From the NCBI GenBank assembly GCA_947377725.1, contig CANCGX010000009.1, positions 1 to 32,878 of the forward strand: 32,878 bases of DNA, given 5' to 3'. This DNA is from Actinomycetota bacterium (GTDB lineage Bacteria; Actinomycetota; Actinomycetes; Nanopelagicales; Nanopelagicaceae). A program made the translations under genes and the position numbers. Every line of letters starts with the position of its first letter. Within the stretch, counting starts at the first letter, position 1. The notes below the pieces were generated by a model that did not search any database, was not told the origin of the DNA, and saw only the letters and a program-made list of their open reading frames with translations. Positions 1-8,346 of the stretch are shown piece by piece.

Positions 1-884
1 CCAGAGTAAGTATGTCTTCCTGTTCCCCAAACATTTACGTAAACATAATTAAAGAGAAAAGTTGAGCCAGCAAATAGGCAGAGCCATGCGGCTCTGCGGC
101 CACGCCAGCCAATAGTTACGCGGGCATGGAGATATGCAGCGTAAGCAATCCATGTGATGAAAGCCCAAGTTTCTTTTGGATCCCATCCCCAATATCGGCC
201 CCATGCAGATTCTGCCCAAATAGCGCCTGCGATAACCGCAAATGTCCACAATGGAAAAACAAATGCAACAAGTCGATATGAAAGTTGATCTAGGTATTCA
301 AGGCTCGGAAGTTTCTTAGCCCATTCGTTACGTCCGCCACGAGATTCCATGCGATCGAGAATTAAATAAGTTGCCGCAATTGCATTTGCAAGAAGAAAGA
401 CGCCTCCGGAAGCAATTGCTGCCGAAACATGGATGATCAACCATGTCGATTTAAGAGCAGGAACCAATGGGGCGCTTGGACGGTAGAGAAGAGTTACTGC
501 GGTGCCAAGTGTTAAAAGAACGGCAATTGAAACGGGAAGCCCGAGCCAACGCAATTTATATTTGATGAGCGCAAAGAGGTACGCCCCAGAAAACGCCATT
601 GCTCCCGTGATAGAAAATTCATACATGTTTCCCCACGGAGCACGATGTGCGGAAAGACCGCGGATGATTACACCGGCTGTCAGAAAAATTTGCGCAAGAA
701 TCATCATGGCAGTACCGATACGACCGGCTTTATCGGTCTTAGCAAAATCAAATTTTGTACTCTCTTCAGCATGACGAACTGAGAATGCAACTTCTACCGC
801 ATGTGAAAAGAATGCAACTGTATAAAGAAACATCGCAGAATAAATCGAGTAGTTCGATAGGAAAGCTAACTGCCTAGAGCTCAT
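1..884 (-). CDS. ccsB: Cytochrome c biogenesis protein CcsB/ResC, 3' end cut by window
   Basis: Integral membrane heme-handling subunit of the system II cytochrome c synthase, working with ResB to deliver and attach heme to apocytochromes outside the membrane. The reading frame is open from an ATG at 884 to the window edge, giving 294 visible residues. The tryptophan-rich heme motif WGRYWGWDPKETW lies at about residues 228-240, with several hydrophobic membrane segments before and after it. The family normally ends within a few residues of the last visible ones, so the gene is nearly complete. Its ATG lies inside the last codons of resB (11-base overlap), so it is probably translated by coupling as the last gene of the operon seen here. 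Family assignment is strong; the missing C-terminus cannot be judged. Confidence 0.95.
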   Translation of the reverse strand, partial: MSSRQLAFLSNYSIYSAMFLYTVAFFSHAVEVAFSVRHAEESTKFDFAKTDKAGRIGTAMMILAQIFLTAGVIIRGLSAHRAPWGNMYEFSITGAMAFSGAYLFALIKYKLRWLGLPVSIAVLLTLGTAVTLLYRPSAPLVPALKSTWLIIHVSAAIASGGVFLLANAIAATYLILDRMESRGGRNEWAKKLPSLEYLDQLSYRLVAFVFPLWTFAVIAGAIWAESAWGRYWGWDPKETWAFITWIAYAAYLHARVTIGWRGRRAAWLCLFAGSTFLFNYVYVNVWGTGRHTYS

Positions 885-2337
885 CTTCCATCCACTTCTT
901 TAGTTGCGAAAGTTCTTCAATTAAACCTGGAGCACTGTTCTTTGCCAAGCCTGCTATTTCTACCTGATTCGATCGTTTCACCCAAATTCTTCGTTGGCGA
1001 GTGAAGAGCGAAAGCAATAGTCCGAAGATAGCCAAAATTGCACCGAGAAGAGCGTAAAGCTTCCCTGGATCATCAACAATTTGTAGGTTCACCCATGATC
1101 TCCAACCATCAAATGTGATGGAACCGTCACCGAAATTCAGGGTCTGTCCAAGAGTTAATTGTTTGAGAGCAATTCTCTCCATTTTAGAAGTATCCAAGCG
1201 ATAAACCGATTGCGGGATTCCTGCATCCAGACCAAGATTTCCCTTCCAAACTGATAATAAAAGACGGGGATCTAAGACCTCAGGGAAGACAGAAAAGGCG
1301 CCTCTTTTTGAAGTGCGATCGTAAGTGGGAACAAATGAACCTACAAAACCAATTTGAGGATTCATATCGGGAACTTTTATTGCACCAATTGATGTGAGGT
1401 TTCCATCTTGCGGCAAGAATGTAACTGGGCCGTGAAATGTAATAGTTCCACTCTTATCTCGGACTGTGACTACTGGTGAATAACCATTGGCTTGCAAATA
1501 AATCTTGGTATTTCCATAAGTAAGCGGACTATTCACTTTAATGACTATTTTCTTTTCAGGCGAGCCAATAGGTTTTGCAGCGGCAACAGTAAGGGTGTAA
1601 TCCTGCGGAGCATTTGTTGCTGGATCGTATTTTGCGGAAAAATCCGTAACTCGAAGTGAAAAGGACTGCATGGACTGATCGGATTGAAATTTTCCAAAAG
1701 CCAAACTGTCATAGGACGTTGGAGTGTTGATAAATCTCTCTCCAACATTCACTATTGCTTCGCCTTTAGATCCAAAGAGAGAACCCACTCCGACTGCAAC
1801 GAGAATGAGAATCAGGGAAAGGTGGAAAAGCAGATTTCCAGTTTCGCGCGAATAACCCTTTTCTGCAGAAATAGAGTCTTCATCTCGACGAATTCGGAAA
1901 TGCTTTTTTCGTAGCCAGGCTTCTGCTCTATCAAGATCACCAGAACTGAGAATCTCATGGCCTTCCATGCGATCTAAGTTGCGAGGGGTGAGAGGAGGTT
2001 GCTTCCCGATAGCTCGGAGATGCTCAAGGGTACGAGGCAGAACGCAGCCAATGAGTGAAATAAATAGCAACAAATAAATAGCACTGAACCAAGGCGAGCT
2101 ATAAACGTCAAAGAAGTGGAATCGATCTAGCCACGTTCCGAGCGAACCATGTGAAGCTAAATACTCTCGGACTTTCATTGGGTTTTGAGTTCTCTGAGGA
2201 AAGAGAGAGCCAGGAATTGAACCAATCCCCAAAAGCATTAATAAAAGAAGTGCGGTACGCATGCTTGTGAGCTGTCGCCACATCCATCTTAAAAGCGGGA
2301 TTCCTCCCAGCGGAATTTCTGTCATTTTCTCGCTCAT
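874..2337 (-). CDS. resB: Cytochrome c biogenesis protein ResB
   Basis: Membrane partner of CcsB in system II cytochrome c assembly; it carries a large extracytoplasmic domain that helps hold and present apocytochrome and heme. The 487-residue product has hydrophobic segments near the N-terminus (after the LTSMRTALLLLML stretch), around residues 60-85, near 165-185 (FHLSLILILVAVGVGSLFG) and near the C-terminus, with the soluble domain between the last two, as in the ResB family. I chose the ATG at 2337, which shares its A with the TGA of ccdA, rather than an in-frame ATG at 2397 that would add 20 residues reading through the end of ccdA. It sits between ccdA and ccsB, as in Mycobacterium Rv0527-Rv0529. 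Confidence 0.93.
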   Translation of the reverse strand: MSEKMTEIPLGGIPLLRWMWRQLTSMRTALLLLMLLGIGSIPGSLFPQRTQNPMKVREYLASHGSLGTWLDRFHFFDVYSSPWFSAIYLLLFISLIGCVLPRTLEHLRAIGKQPPLTPRNLDRMEGHEILSSGDLDRAEAWLRKKHFRIRRDEDSISAEKGYSRETGNLLFHLSLILILVAVGVGSLFGSKGEAIVNVGERFINTPTSYDSLAFGKFQSDQSMQSFSLRVTDFSAKYDPATNAPQDYTLTVAAAKPIGSPEKKIVIKVNSPLTYGNTKIYLQANGYSPVVTVRDKSGTITFHGPVTFLPQDGNLTSIGAIKVPDMNPQIGFVGSFVPTYDRTSKRGAFSVFPEVLDPRLLLSVWKGNLGLDAGIPQSVYRLDTSKMERIALKQLTLGQTLNFGDGSITFDGWRSWVNLQIVDDPGKLYALLGAILAIFGLLLSLFTRQRRIWVKRSNQVEIAGLAKNSAPGLIEELSQLKKWMEDEL

Positions 2338-3077
2338 CAAATCACCGGTATAAAACCAGAAATAAGGCTTCGTAAAGTATTCATGATTGAATCCCAAGCC
2401 CCCGAAACTTGCAGAATGCCAATGATGATGAGGAAGACTCCACCAATTTTTGTGATGAGGTCACCTCGACGAGAAAGAAGTCGTCGAAGTTTTGTGGATT
2501 GATCAAAGAAAATGCCAACAAAAATAAAGGGCAACCCGATACCAAGACAGTAAGCAACAGAGAGAATCGCACCTCGAAGCGCACTAGAACTTTGGAATGA
2601 AAGTGCCTGTACAGCGCCGAGCGTTGGTCCAATACAAGGCGTCCAACCGACACCAAATAGAAAACCAAGCAATGGGGCACCAGCTAGACCTGCTTTGGAT
2701 TTCCACGTTGGTTTGAAAGATTTGTAGAAACGTTGACTGGAGATGAAAACTACGCCCATCATTATCGTGAGCAGCCCAAGTATTACTGAAATAGTTCTTG
2801 AGTTTGATGAGATATGTGAGCCGAGGGAACCAAAAAGTGCTCCATAAGAAATAAATAAAAGAGAGAAACCAAGGACAAATAAAACAGCGCCAAGAGCAAC
2901 TCGACTTCGATTCTTTACATCTGTCATGCCCGCTGCATACGACAAATATCCTGGCACAAGAGGAAGGACGCAAGGTGAGAAGAAGGAAATTAAACCTGCG
3001 ATGAAAGCGACAATGAGAGCAATCAAAACATTGCCACTAAATACTTGATTTACAAAGAAGTCATGCATTTTGCACAA
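2337..3077 (-). CDS. ccdA: Thiol-disulfide transporter CcdA
   Basis: Polytopic membrane protein of the DsbD/CcdA family that carries reducing equivalents from cytoplasmic thioredoxin across the membrane, so that the TlpA/ResA-like partner can keep apocytochrome CXXCH cysteines reduced. The two expected redox cysteines are visible: Cys36 in FFSPCVLPLVPG and Cys148 in GVGWTPCIGPT, in symmetrically placed membrane segments. About six hydrophobic segments fit the 246-residue length. The start is ambiguous between the ATG at 3077 and a second ATG at 3068; both overlap the 3' end of the tlpA gene. Its stop overlaps the resB start by one base. Confidence 0.94.
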   Translation of the reverse strand: MCKMHDFFVNQVFSGNVLIALIVAFIAGLISFFSPCVLPLVPGYLSYAAGMTDVKNRSRVALGAVLFVLGFSLLFISYGALFGSLGSHISSNSRTISVILGLLTIMMGVVFISSQRFYKSFKPTWKSKAGLAGAPLLGFLFGVGWTPCIGPTLGAVQALSFQSSSALRGAILSVAYCLGIGLPFIFVGIFFDQSTKLRRLLSRRGDLITKIGGVFLIIIGILQVSGAWDSIMNTLRSLISGFIPVI

Positions 3078-3606
3078 CCTTTTTAATCATGTTATCAAGC
3101 AACGCATAAGTGACTTGGCCGCTTATTCTGGCTGCCACCCGATTCTCTTTATCAATGATAATTGTTGTTGGAATCGCATTTGGAACAAGGGAACCTCTAA
3201 ATGCGGCAAGCAGTGAATCATCTGTAAGTGTTGGATAAGTGATTTTAAAGCGATTTACAAAGCTTTGAGCTGATGTGAAATTATCTCGAGTCAAAATACC
3301 CACGAATTGGATATCTCTTTCTTTGGTTGCAAAATCTTCCAATAACGGTGCTTCTGCTCGACAAGGCGAACACCATGATGCCCAAACATTAACAACCGTT
3401 ACTTTTCTTTCAGCAACAAACTTTTGGCCAGACAGCGTTTCTCCATTTAGAGAGGGTGCCGGCTTGCGATCCGCGGGTTGAACGTAGATGGCGACGCCAT
3501 CACCGGAAACGAAAGCATTTTCATTGGGCGAAGAAGTTCCACCGCCGGCACAACCGCTTAATAAAAGAGTCGAAGTGAGAGATAGAAGAACAATTAGTCT
3601 CTTCAT
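3061..3606 (-). CDS. TlpA/ResA-like thioredoxin-fold lipoprotein
   Basis: Probable extracytoplasmic thiol reductase that prepares apocytochrome c cysteines for heme attachment, recharged by CcdA. The N-terminus is a lipoprotein signal (hydrophobic stretch followed by LLSGC), predicting lipid attachment at Cys19. The thioredoxin active site is VWASWCSPCRAEAP, with Cys79 and Cys82, and a cis-proline-like NAIPTT segment follows in the second half. The length of 181 residues is normal for the family. The ATG at 3606 overlaps the stop of the upstream phosphatase gene in an ATGA arrangement, and its own end overlaps ccdA. The name resA or tlpA would both fit; I leave the symbol open. Confidence 0.92.
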   Translation of the reverse strand: MKRLIVLLSLTSTLLLSGCAGGGTSSPNENAFVSGDGVAIYVQPADRKPAPSLNGETLSGQKFVAERKVTVVNVWASWCSPCRAEAPLLEDFATKERDIQFVGILTRDNFTSAQSFVNRFKITYPTLTDDSLLAAFRGSLVPNAIPTTIIIDKENRVAARISGQVTYALLDNMIKKVVQNA

Positions 3607-4235
3607 TTCTTTGGTAGAAGTGCTTTCGCAGGCTCTGAATAAGTGACGTCACTAATCATTCCATCGTCATCAAAGTGAAGACTTGTAACAGATGCCAAAG
3701 TGCATTCGCGTTTACGTGGATCGTGCAACAAACGTTTTCCTTCAACTGCTGAACGTAATATCCAGATTGGAAGTTGGTGAGAGACGCAGATAGCATCTTT
3801 ATTTGCTCCAACTTTTTCTGCTGCATCACGCGCCGCAAAAACTGCAGCCAGCATTCGAGTTATTTGTTTCTCATACGGTTCGCCCCATGATGGAATCCAG
3901 GGACGTGTTAAATGTCGCCATGAACTTGGATGCTTGAGAACTCCGCTACCCAATTCAAATTTCTTTCCCTCAAAAATATTCGTTGCTTCAATTAATCGAT
4001 CATCCGTAGTGATATCTAAACCATGAATCCGAGCAACGGGAGTTGCAGTCTCTTGTGCTCGTTGCAGAGGCGAAGCATGGACGACGCCAATATCAAATTG
4101 TTTTGACCATTCTGCGACAACACCTGCCATTTGATGGCCGCGGTCAGAAAGATGCCAACCTGGTTGTAAACCGTAAAGGATTTTTTCGGGGTTAAATACC
4201 TCACCATGACGCATGACATGAACTGTTGACCCCAT
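3603..4235 (-). CDS. Histidine phosphatase family protein (phosphoglycerate mutase-like)
   Basis: Two-histidine phosphatase superfamily member of 210 residues. The nucleophile motif is MRHGEVFNP with His10 near the N-terminus; HASPLQRAQET supplies the conserved SPLxRAxET block, and CVSHQLPIW carries the second catalytic histidine. The substrate cannot be told from sequence. It heads the cytochrome c maturation operon and overlaps the TlpA-like gene, matching Rv0525 ahead of Rv0526-Rv0529 in Mycobacterium, which suggests a conserved but unexplained link. I chose the ATG at 4235 because the RHG motif should lie close to the N-terminus and because a TATGCT hexamer lies 6 bases upstream; the frame stays open further upstream but would run into the divergent HAD gene. 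Confidence 0.9.
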   Translation of the reverse strand: MGSTVHVMRHGEVFNPEKILYGLQPGWHLSDRGHQMAGVVAEWSKQFDIGVVHASPLQRAQETATPVARIHGLDITTDDRLIEATNIFEGKKFELGSGVLKHPSSWRHLTRPWIPSWGEPYEKQITRMLAAVFAARDAAEKVGANKDAICVSHQLPIWILRSAVEGKRLLHDPRKRECTLASVTSLHFDDDGMISDVTYSEPAKALLPKK

Positions 4236-4241
4236 GAGAGA

Positions 4242-4247
4242 AGCATA
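4242..4247 (-). promoter_or_regulatory. Putative -10 box of leaderless promoter for cytochrome c operon
   Basis: TATGCT on the minus strand ends 6 bases before the ATG at 4235, and no Shine-Dalgarno sequence precedes that ATG. The spacing fits a transcript starting at or next to the start codon. No convincing -35 element is visible. Confidence 0.5.
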
Positions 4248-4285
4248 AAGGAGGGCAAAGGCCGTTAATTTCCACTGGTAATCGC

Positions 4286-4291
4286 TAGGCT
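4286..4291 (+). promoter_or_regulatory. Putative -10 box of leaderless promoter for the HAD gene
   Basis: TAGGCT ends 7 bases before the ATG at 4299 and no Shine-Dalgarno sequence is positioned for that start. The AAGGAGGG at about 4247-4254 is too far upstream to serve it. The -35 region is weak. Confidence 0.45.
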
Positions 4292-4298
4292 TACGAGT

Positions 4299-5075
4299 AT
4301 GGCTCTCCAGACCAAGCGAGCGGCCTTTTTTGATATCGACAATACTTTGGTTAGAGGGTCTTCTCTCTACTTCATAAGTAAAGGCATGTATCAGAGAGGC
4401 TTCTTTAATAAACGAGATATAGCTGCATTCGTGCTGGCCAATCTTCGTTATCAACTCGTGGGCGAGCGAAATCAAGAAGAAGTCGATCGTATTCAAACTG
4501 CTGCGCTTCGAGTAGTTAAGGGCCACAACGTCGAAGAGTTACTTGAGATGGGTAATGACGTTTATGACCGATACGTCTCTCCCGCGCTTTGGCAAGGAAC
4601 GCTTGAGATCGCGCAAGAGCATTTGCAGCGAGGTGAAGATGTTTGGCTAGTAACAGCTAGCCCAGTTGAATTTGCGAATCTCATTGCTACGCGCCTTGGA
4701 TTTACAGGTGCGTTGGGTACCTGCGCCGAAGAAATCGACGGCGAATACACAGGAAAAATTAATGGAAAGCTTTTGCATGGAAGTGAGAAAGCTCGGGCTA
4801 TAAAAGCTCTGTCTATCGAAAAAAATATTGACCTCTCACTTTCATATGGTTACTCAGATAGCCACAATGACATCCCTCTTCTTGAAGCTGTTGGAAAACC
4901 ATGCGTTATAAATCCAGATACGCTGTTGAGAATTCGTGCCGCAAAGGATTCTTGGCCGATTTATGATTTTCGCCGTGGACGTTGGTTTAAGACAATCATC
5001 GCCCCTGTCATCAATCGGGCAGCGGCAATCGCAGGAGGTTTGCACCCTGCTTTTAGGCGTCGCAAAGCCAAGTAG
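4299..5075 (+). CDS. HAD-IB family hydrolase (SerB-like phosphatase)
   Basis: Cytoplasmic haloacid dehalogenase-superfamily phosphatase of 258 residues, subfamily IB. Motif I is FFDIDNTLVRGSS with the nucleophile Asp12 and acid/base Asp14; motif II is the VTAS segment in the middle; motif IV is YGYSDSHNDIPLLEAVG with the acidic magnesium ligands. A helical cap region follows motif I. The C-terminus is basic and amphipathic (ending in RRRK-rich sequence), possibly membrane-contacting. Phosphoserine, phospholipid-like or other substrates are possible and I cannot choose. No start codon lies in frame between the ATG at 4299 and an upstream stop. It is divergent from the cytochrome c operon across 63 bases. 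Confidence 0.88.
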   Translation: MALQTKRAAFFDIDNTLVRGSSLYFISKGMYQRGFFNKRDIAAFVLANLRYQLVGERNQEEVDRIQTAALRVVKGHNVEELLEMGNDVYDRYVSPALWQGTLEIAQEHLQRGEDVWLVTASPVEFANLIATRLGFTGALGTCAEEIDGEYTGKINGKLLHGSEKARAIKALSIEKNIDLSLSYGYSDSHNDIPLLEAVGKPCVINPDTLLRIRAAKDSWPIYDFRRGRWFKTIIAPVINRAAAIAGGLHPAFRRRKAK

Positions 5076-5098
5076 CAAGGGGGTATTGTTGGCAGGTT

Positions 5099-7255
5099 AT
5101 GTCGAGCCCATCCTTTGCTGAAGAACTTCGCGGTCGCGATGATAAGTCCCTGGCCGAACTCTTTTCGGCACGCCCAGATTTACTCTCGCCAGTTCCTTCG
5201 GACCTTAGTGCGCTTGCCGCAAGAGCAAATTCAACTCCAAGCTTGCTTCGCGCAAGAGATGTTTTGACCCAATGGCAATTTGATGTACTGACCGCCATGG
5301 TGATCCTTGAAGAACCATTTAGTGAAATTGAAGTTCTTCAACTTGTTGGTAAGGAAGCGATTAAAACGATTGAGCTTCTGTGGAAGCGCGGATTTGCATA
5401 TAAAGATGGTGAAAAATACAGAATCCCATCGAATGTAAGAACGGTTCTGGGCGAATTCCCTGCTGGACTTGGCCCAATCACTCCCGGAAAAGTTTCTGTT
5501 AAAGAATTAAAAAACGCCCCCGAAGGTGCGCTACAGATATTGGAAAGAATGGCTTGGGGTCCTCCTCGAGGACAAGTTGCTGACATAAAGAAAGCTAATG
5601 CAAATATTAAGTGGCTTCTAGAAAATAAATTCCTTATAGCCGTCGATTCACAAAATGTACTTCTTCCTCGTCAAGTCGGATTACATCTTCGAGGCGGGAA
5701 AATTTTTAAGGAATTAAAACCAACCCAACCTTTGATCAACGGTTCAAAGCGAATTCAGAAGAACGTTGATCAAGCCGCAATCGCCAATATTTCCACACTC
5801 ATTCGATGGGTTGAGGAGCTTGCACACTTTTGGTCAGACGAACCTCCAACAGCCCTTCGCTCAGGAGGACTTGGCGTCCGTGATTTGAAGTCAGCTGCAG
5901 AACATCTTGGCGTCACCGAAGAATGCGCAGGATTTGTTGGGGAGATTCTCTACTTAGCCGGACTCATAGTCATTGATACCGACGATCAAATACTTCCGAC
6001 AATTGCTTTTGATGCATGGTTAAGTCGCGAACCTGAAGATCGTTGGCACAATTTAGTCACCTTGTGGCTGCAAACCTCACGCGTTGCTGGGCTTATTGGA
6101 AAAGCTGATGGGAAAAACGTCGCAGCACTTGGGCCAGAGATAGATCGATCAACTATTGCTGCTCTTAAGAAATTAACGTTAGAAGTCCTTTCGGAGAATT
6201 TAGAGCTAGATCCAGATATCGACTCACTCGTCGAATTGCTGAAATGGAAAACACCAACACGAGCAAATGCCGAATACACGCAATGGATTTTGCGCGAAGC
6301 AGAGTGGTTAGGTATTACAGGCCAAGGTGCTCTCTCAACATTTGGAAGTGCGTTGCTTGCAGGCAATGATCTCGGAGTTAAATTGGCTCTTCCTGAACCG
6401 GTAGATCACATACTTATTCAAAGTGATAACAGCGCAATTGCTCCCGGTCCCCTAACAGTCGAACTAGCTAATGCAATTGGAACAATCGCTGATATTGAAA
6501 GCCGCGGCGGAGCTACTGTTTATAGATTTAGCGAAGGTTCCATTAGAAGAGGACTTGACCACGGGCAAACCGGTGAACAAATTAAAGATTTCTTAAAGAA
6601 AGTTTCCAGAACCCCAGTTCCGCAGCCACTTGAGTATTTGATTAACGATGTCTCCAAACGTCATGGCCGTTTGCGCGTTGGAGTGGGTAGTTCTTATATT
6701 CGCTGTGAGGATGAAGGTCTGATCCAACAAATTGTTCACGATAAAAAATTAGAAGATATTCATATTCGTAAACTTGCTCCACAAGTATTGATATCTGAAA
6801 CAGACTTGCACGATCTTGTAAATGCTCTTCGGGATGCTGGATATTTGCCGGCTCTTGAAAACGAAACTGGAATTTTGGTTTCGGCCCCTGCAATACGTCG
6901 TTCAAAGTCACGACCTAAGCCTCCGCGCATCATTGGCGATCCAGCAACACCTTCTGCGGCACTTATTACTTCGGCTGTTAAAGCACTTCGTGCTGGAGAT
7001 AAAGCCACATCTAACAAACCAAAGATTGTTCCGAGAACAACGGCGAATGAGACTTTGGATATTTTGAATCAATATATTGAAGAGCAAGCGAGTGTGACTA
7101 TCGGGTATGCCGATAACAATGGCGGGGTCACCCAGAAGCTGATTGACCCGATATCGATCTCGCTCGGAACGCTTGTAGCAAGAGACCACGGCACCGGTGA
7201 AGTCGCTTACTTCAGAATTCCTCGTATAACTGGCGTCGCGCCAGCCGAAAGATAG
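5099..7255 (+). CDS. Helicase-associated protein with WYL-like C-terminus (Rv0862c-like)
   Basis: Large 718-residue actinobacterial protein of the kind annotated as helicase-associated or XPB/Ssl2-like N-terminal-domain protein. It has no Walker A motif, so it is not itself a helicase. The first half contains winged-helix-like segments; about residues 430-530 (starting near PVDHILIQSDNSAIAPGPL) match the helicase C-like domain known from this family; the last ~58 residues (YADNNGGVTQKLIDPISI, then GTLVARDHGTGEVAYFRIPRI) resemble a WYL domain, a fold that often senses ligands or nucleic acid in DNA-damage and defence regulators. In Mycobacterium the homologue adjoins the XPB helicase gene, and here it lies one gene upstream of it, so a repair role with XPB is a reasonable inference. 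A TATTGT hexamer lies 9 bases before the ATG at 5099. Confidence 0.82.
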   Translation: MSSPSFAEELRGRDDKSLAELFSARPDLLSPVPSDLSALAARANSTPSLLRARDVLTQWQFDVLTAMVILEEPFSEIEVLQLVGKEAIKTIELLWKRGFAYKDGEKYRIPSNVRTVLGEFPAGLGPITPGKVSVKELKNAPEGALQILERMAWGPPRGQVADIKKANANIKWLLENKFLIAVDSQNVLLPRQVGLHLRGGKIFKELKPTQPLINGSKRIQKNVDQAAIANISTLIRWVEELAHFWSDEPPTALRSGGLGVRDLKSAAEHLGVTEECAGFVGEILYLAGLIVIDTDDQILPTIAFDAWLSREPEDRWHNLVTLWLQTSRVAGLIGKADGKNVAALGPEIDRSTIAALKKLTLEVLSENLELDPDIDSLVELLKWKTPTRANAEYTQWILREAEWLGITGQGALSTFGSALLAGNDLGVKLALPEPVDHILIQSDNSAIAPGPLTVELANAIGTIADIESRGGATVYRFSEGSIRRGLDHGQTGEQIKDFLKKVSRTPVPQPLEYLINDVSKRHGRLRVGVGSSYIRCEDEGLIQQIVHDKKLEDIHIRKLAPQVLISETDLHDLVNALRDAGYLPALENETGILVSAPAIRRSKSRPKPPRIIGDPATPSAALITSAVKALRAGDKATSNKPKIVPRTTANETLDILNQYIEEQASVTIGYADNNGGVTQKLIDPISISLGTLVARDHGTGEVAYFRIPRITGVAPAER

Positions 7256-7269
7256 GGCAGACTTACGCC

Positions 7270-8346
7270 ATGACATTTCTTGCTGAACTTAGAGAACTCG
7301 TCGAATGCCAATCCCCAACCGAAGATTTAGAAGCCTGCACCAAAGTTATTAATCTTGCAAAAGAGATAGTGGATCGCAATTGCGAAATCCCGGCGAAAAT
7401 TCTGATCGAAAATGGTCGTCCGGTCTTGTGGTGGGGTAGCGAAAATCCACGCGTTGTTCTTCTAACTCACCTTGATACCGTTTGGCCGATTGACTCCTAT
7501 CTCCCTTTGTGGAGAGTTGATGGTGACAAGGTTTTTGGACCAGGAACCTTTGATATGAAGGCAGGTTTCTTGCAGGCAGTTCACGCACTTCGCGGAATCG
7601 TTGGTGCGGAAAAATCTGTGGCTCTCATTGCAACGACCGATGAGGAAGTTGGTAGCCAGACTTCCCGAAATCTTATTGAGCGAGTTTCAAAAAGTGCTGC
7701 GGCAGTTCTTGTTTTCGAAGCTTCTCTCGACGGAAAAGTGAAAGTTGGCCGCAAAGGAACCTCGATGTATCAAATCAAAGTTCATGGACGTGCCTCGCAT
7801 GCTGGATTAGAGCCTGAAAAGGGAGTAAATGCGACGGTTGAAGTTGCAAAAATTATTAACCAGGTAGTTGCTCTTGAAAATGCAGAATTTGGCACGACGG
7901 TAGTTCCAACAACACTTCATTCAGGAACAGTTACAAATACGGTGCCTGCCCTTGCCACTCTAGATATCGACTCGCGCTCGTTTACGATGGCGGAGCTTGC
8001 GAGAATAGATTCTGCTATCAAAGGGTTACAGCCCTCTCACCCTGAGGCTCGGATTGAAGTAACAGGCGGAATAAATCGACCACCTTTGGAGTTATCTTCA
8101 ACAGCTGCTCTATATGAGCGACTTGAACACGTGGCACGTGAAATTGGCCTTCCAGAGATTGGTTCCGCCTCAGTTGGTGGTGCAAGTGATGGAAATCTTG
8201 CAGCTGCTACTGGAGTTGAAGTATTGGATGGACTCGGCGCAGTCGGAAGTGGAGCTCACGCCCCACATGAACACATCCTCGCTTCATCAATTCCTTCTCG
8301 AATTCAATTAACCGAAAGCTTTATTAAGGAACTTATCCGTGACTGA
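7270..8346 (+). CDS. M20 family metallopeptidase (CPG2/ArgE/DapE-like)
   Basis: Dinuclear zinc hydrolase of 358 residues that probably removes an N-acyl or peptide group from a small substrate. The expected ligands and catalytic residues are visible: His67 and Asp69 in LLTHLDTVWP, Asp95 in GPGTFDMKAG, Glu125/Glu126 in ATTDEEVGS, Glu150 in VFEASLDG, and His330 in GSGAHAPHEH near the C-terminus. The DTVWP and FDMKAG blocks resemble carboxypeptidase G2 more than DapE, but the substrate is not determinable. No signal peptide is seen, so it should be cytoplasmic. Its TGA lies inside the GTG-started XPB gene (8-base overlap), so the two are probably translationally coupled. Confidence 0.9.
   Translation: MTFLAELRELVECQSPTEDLEACTKVINLAKEIVDRNCEIPAKILIENGRPVLWWGSENPRVVLLTHLDTVWPIDSYLPLWRVDGDKVFGPGTFDMKAGFLQAVHALRGIVGAEKSVALIATTDEEVGSQTSRNLIERVSKSAAAVLVFEASLDGKVKVGRKGTSMYQIKVHGRASHAGLEPEKGVNATVEVAKIINQVVALENAEFGTTVVPTTLHSGTVTNTVPALATLDIDSRSFTMAELARIDSAIKGLQPSHPEARIEVTGGINRPPLELSSTAALYERLEHVAREIGLPEIGSASVGGASDGNLAAATGVEVLDGLGAVGSGAHAPHEHILASSIPSRIQLTESFIKELIRD
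8326..8330 (+). promoter_or_regulatory. Ribosome binding site supporting the GTG start of the XPB gene
   Basis: AAGGA lies 8 bases before the GTG at 8339, inside the end of the M20 peptidase gene. It supports GTG as the true start and internal translation coupling. Confidence 0.55.

Noticed and set aside
2338..2397. Upstream ATG for ResB adding 20 residues
   Set aside because: The extra sequence reads through the end of ccdA in another frame; the ATG at 2337 overlapping the ccdA stop is the usual coupled start.
4236..4526. N-terminal extension of the histidine phosphatase gene by 97 residues
   Set aside because: It would run antisense through the start of the HAD gene and put the RHG motif over 100 residues in. 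The family starts within about ten residues of that motif.
5986..6366. Minus-strand open frame of 126 codons inside the WYL/helicase-associated gene
   Set aside because: Shadow of a long conserved coding frame; no motif and no promoter seen.
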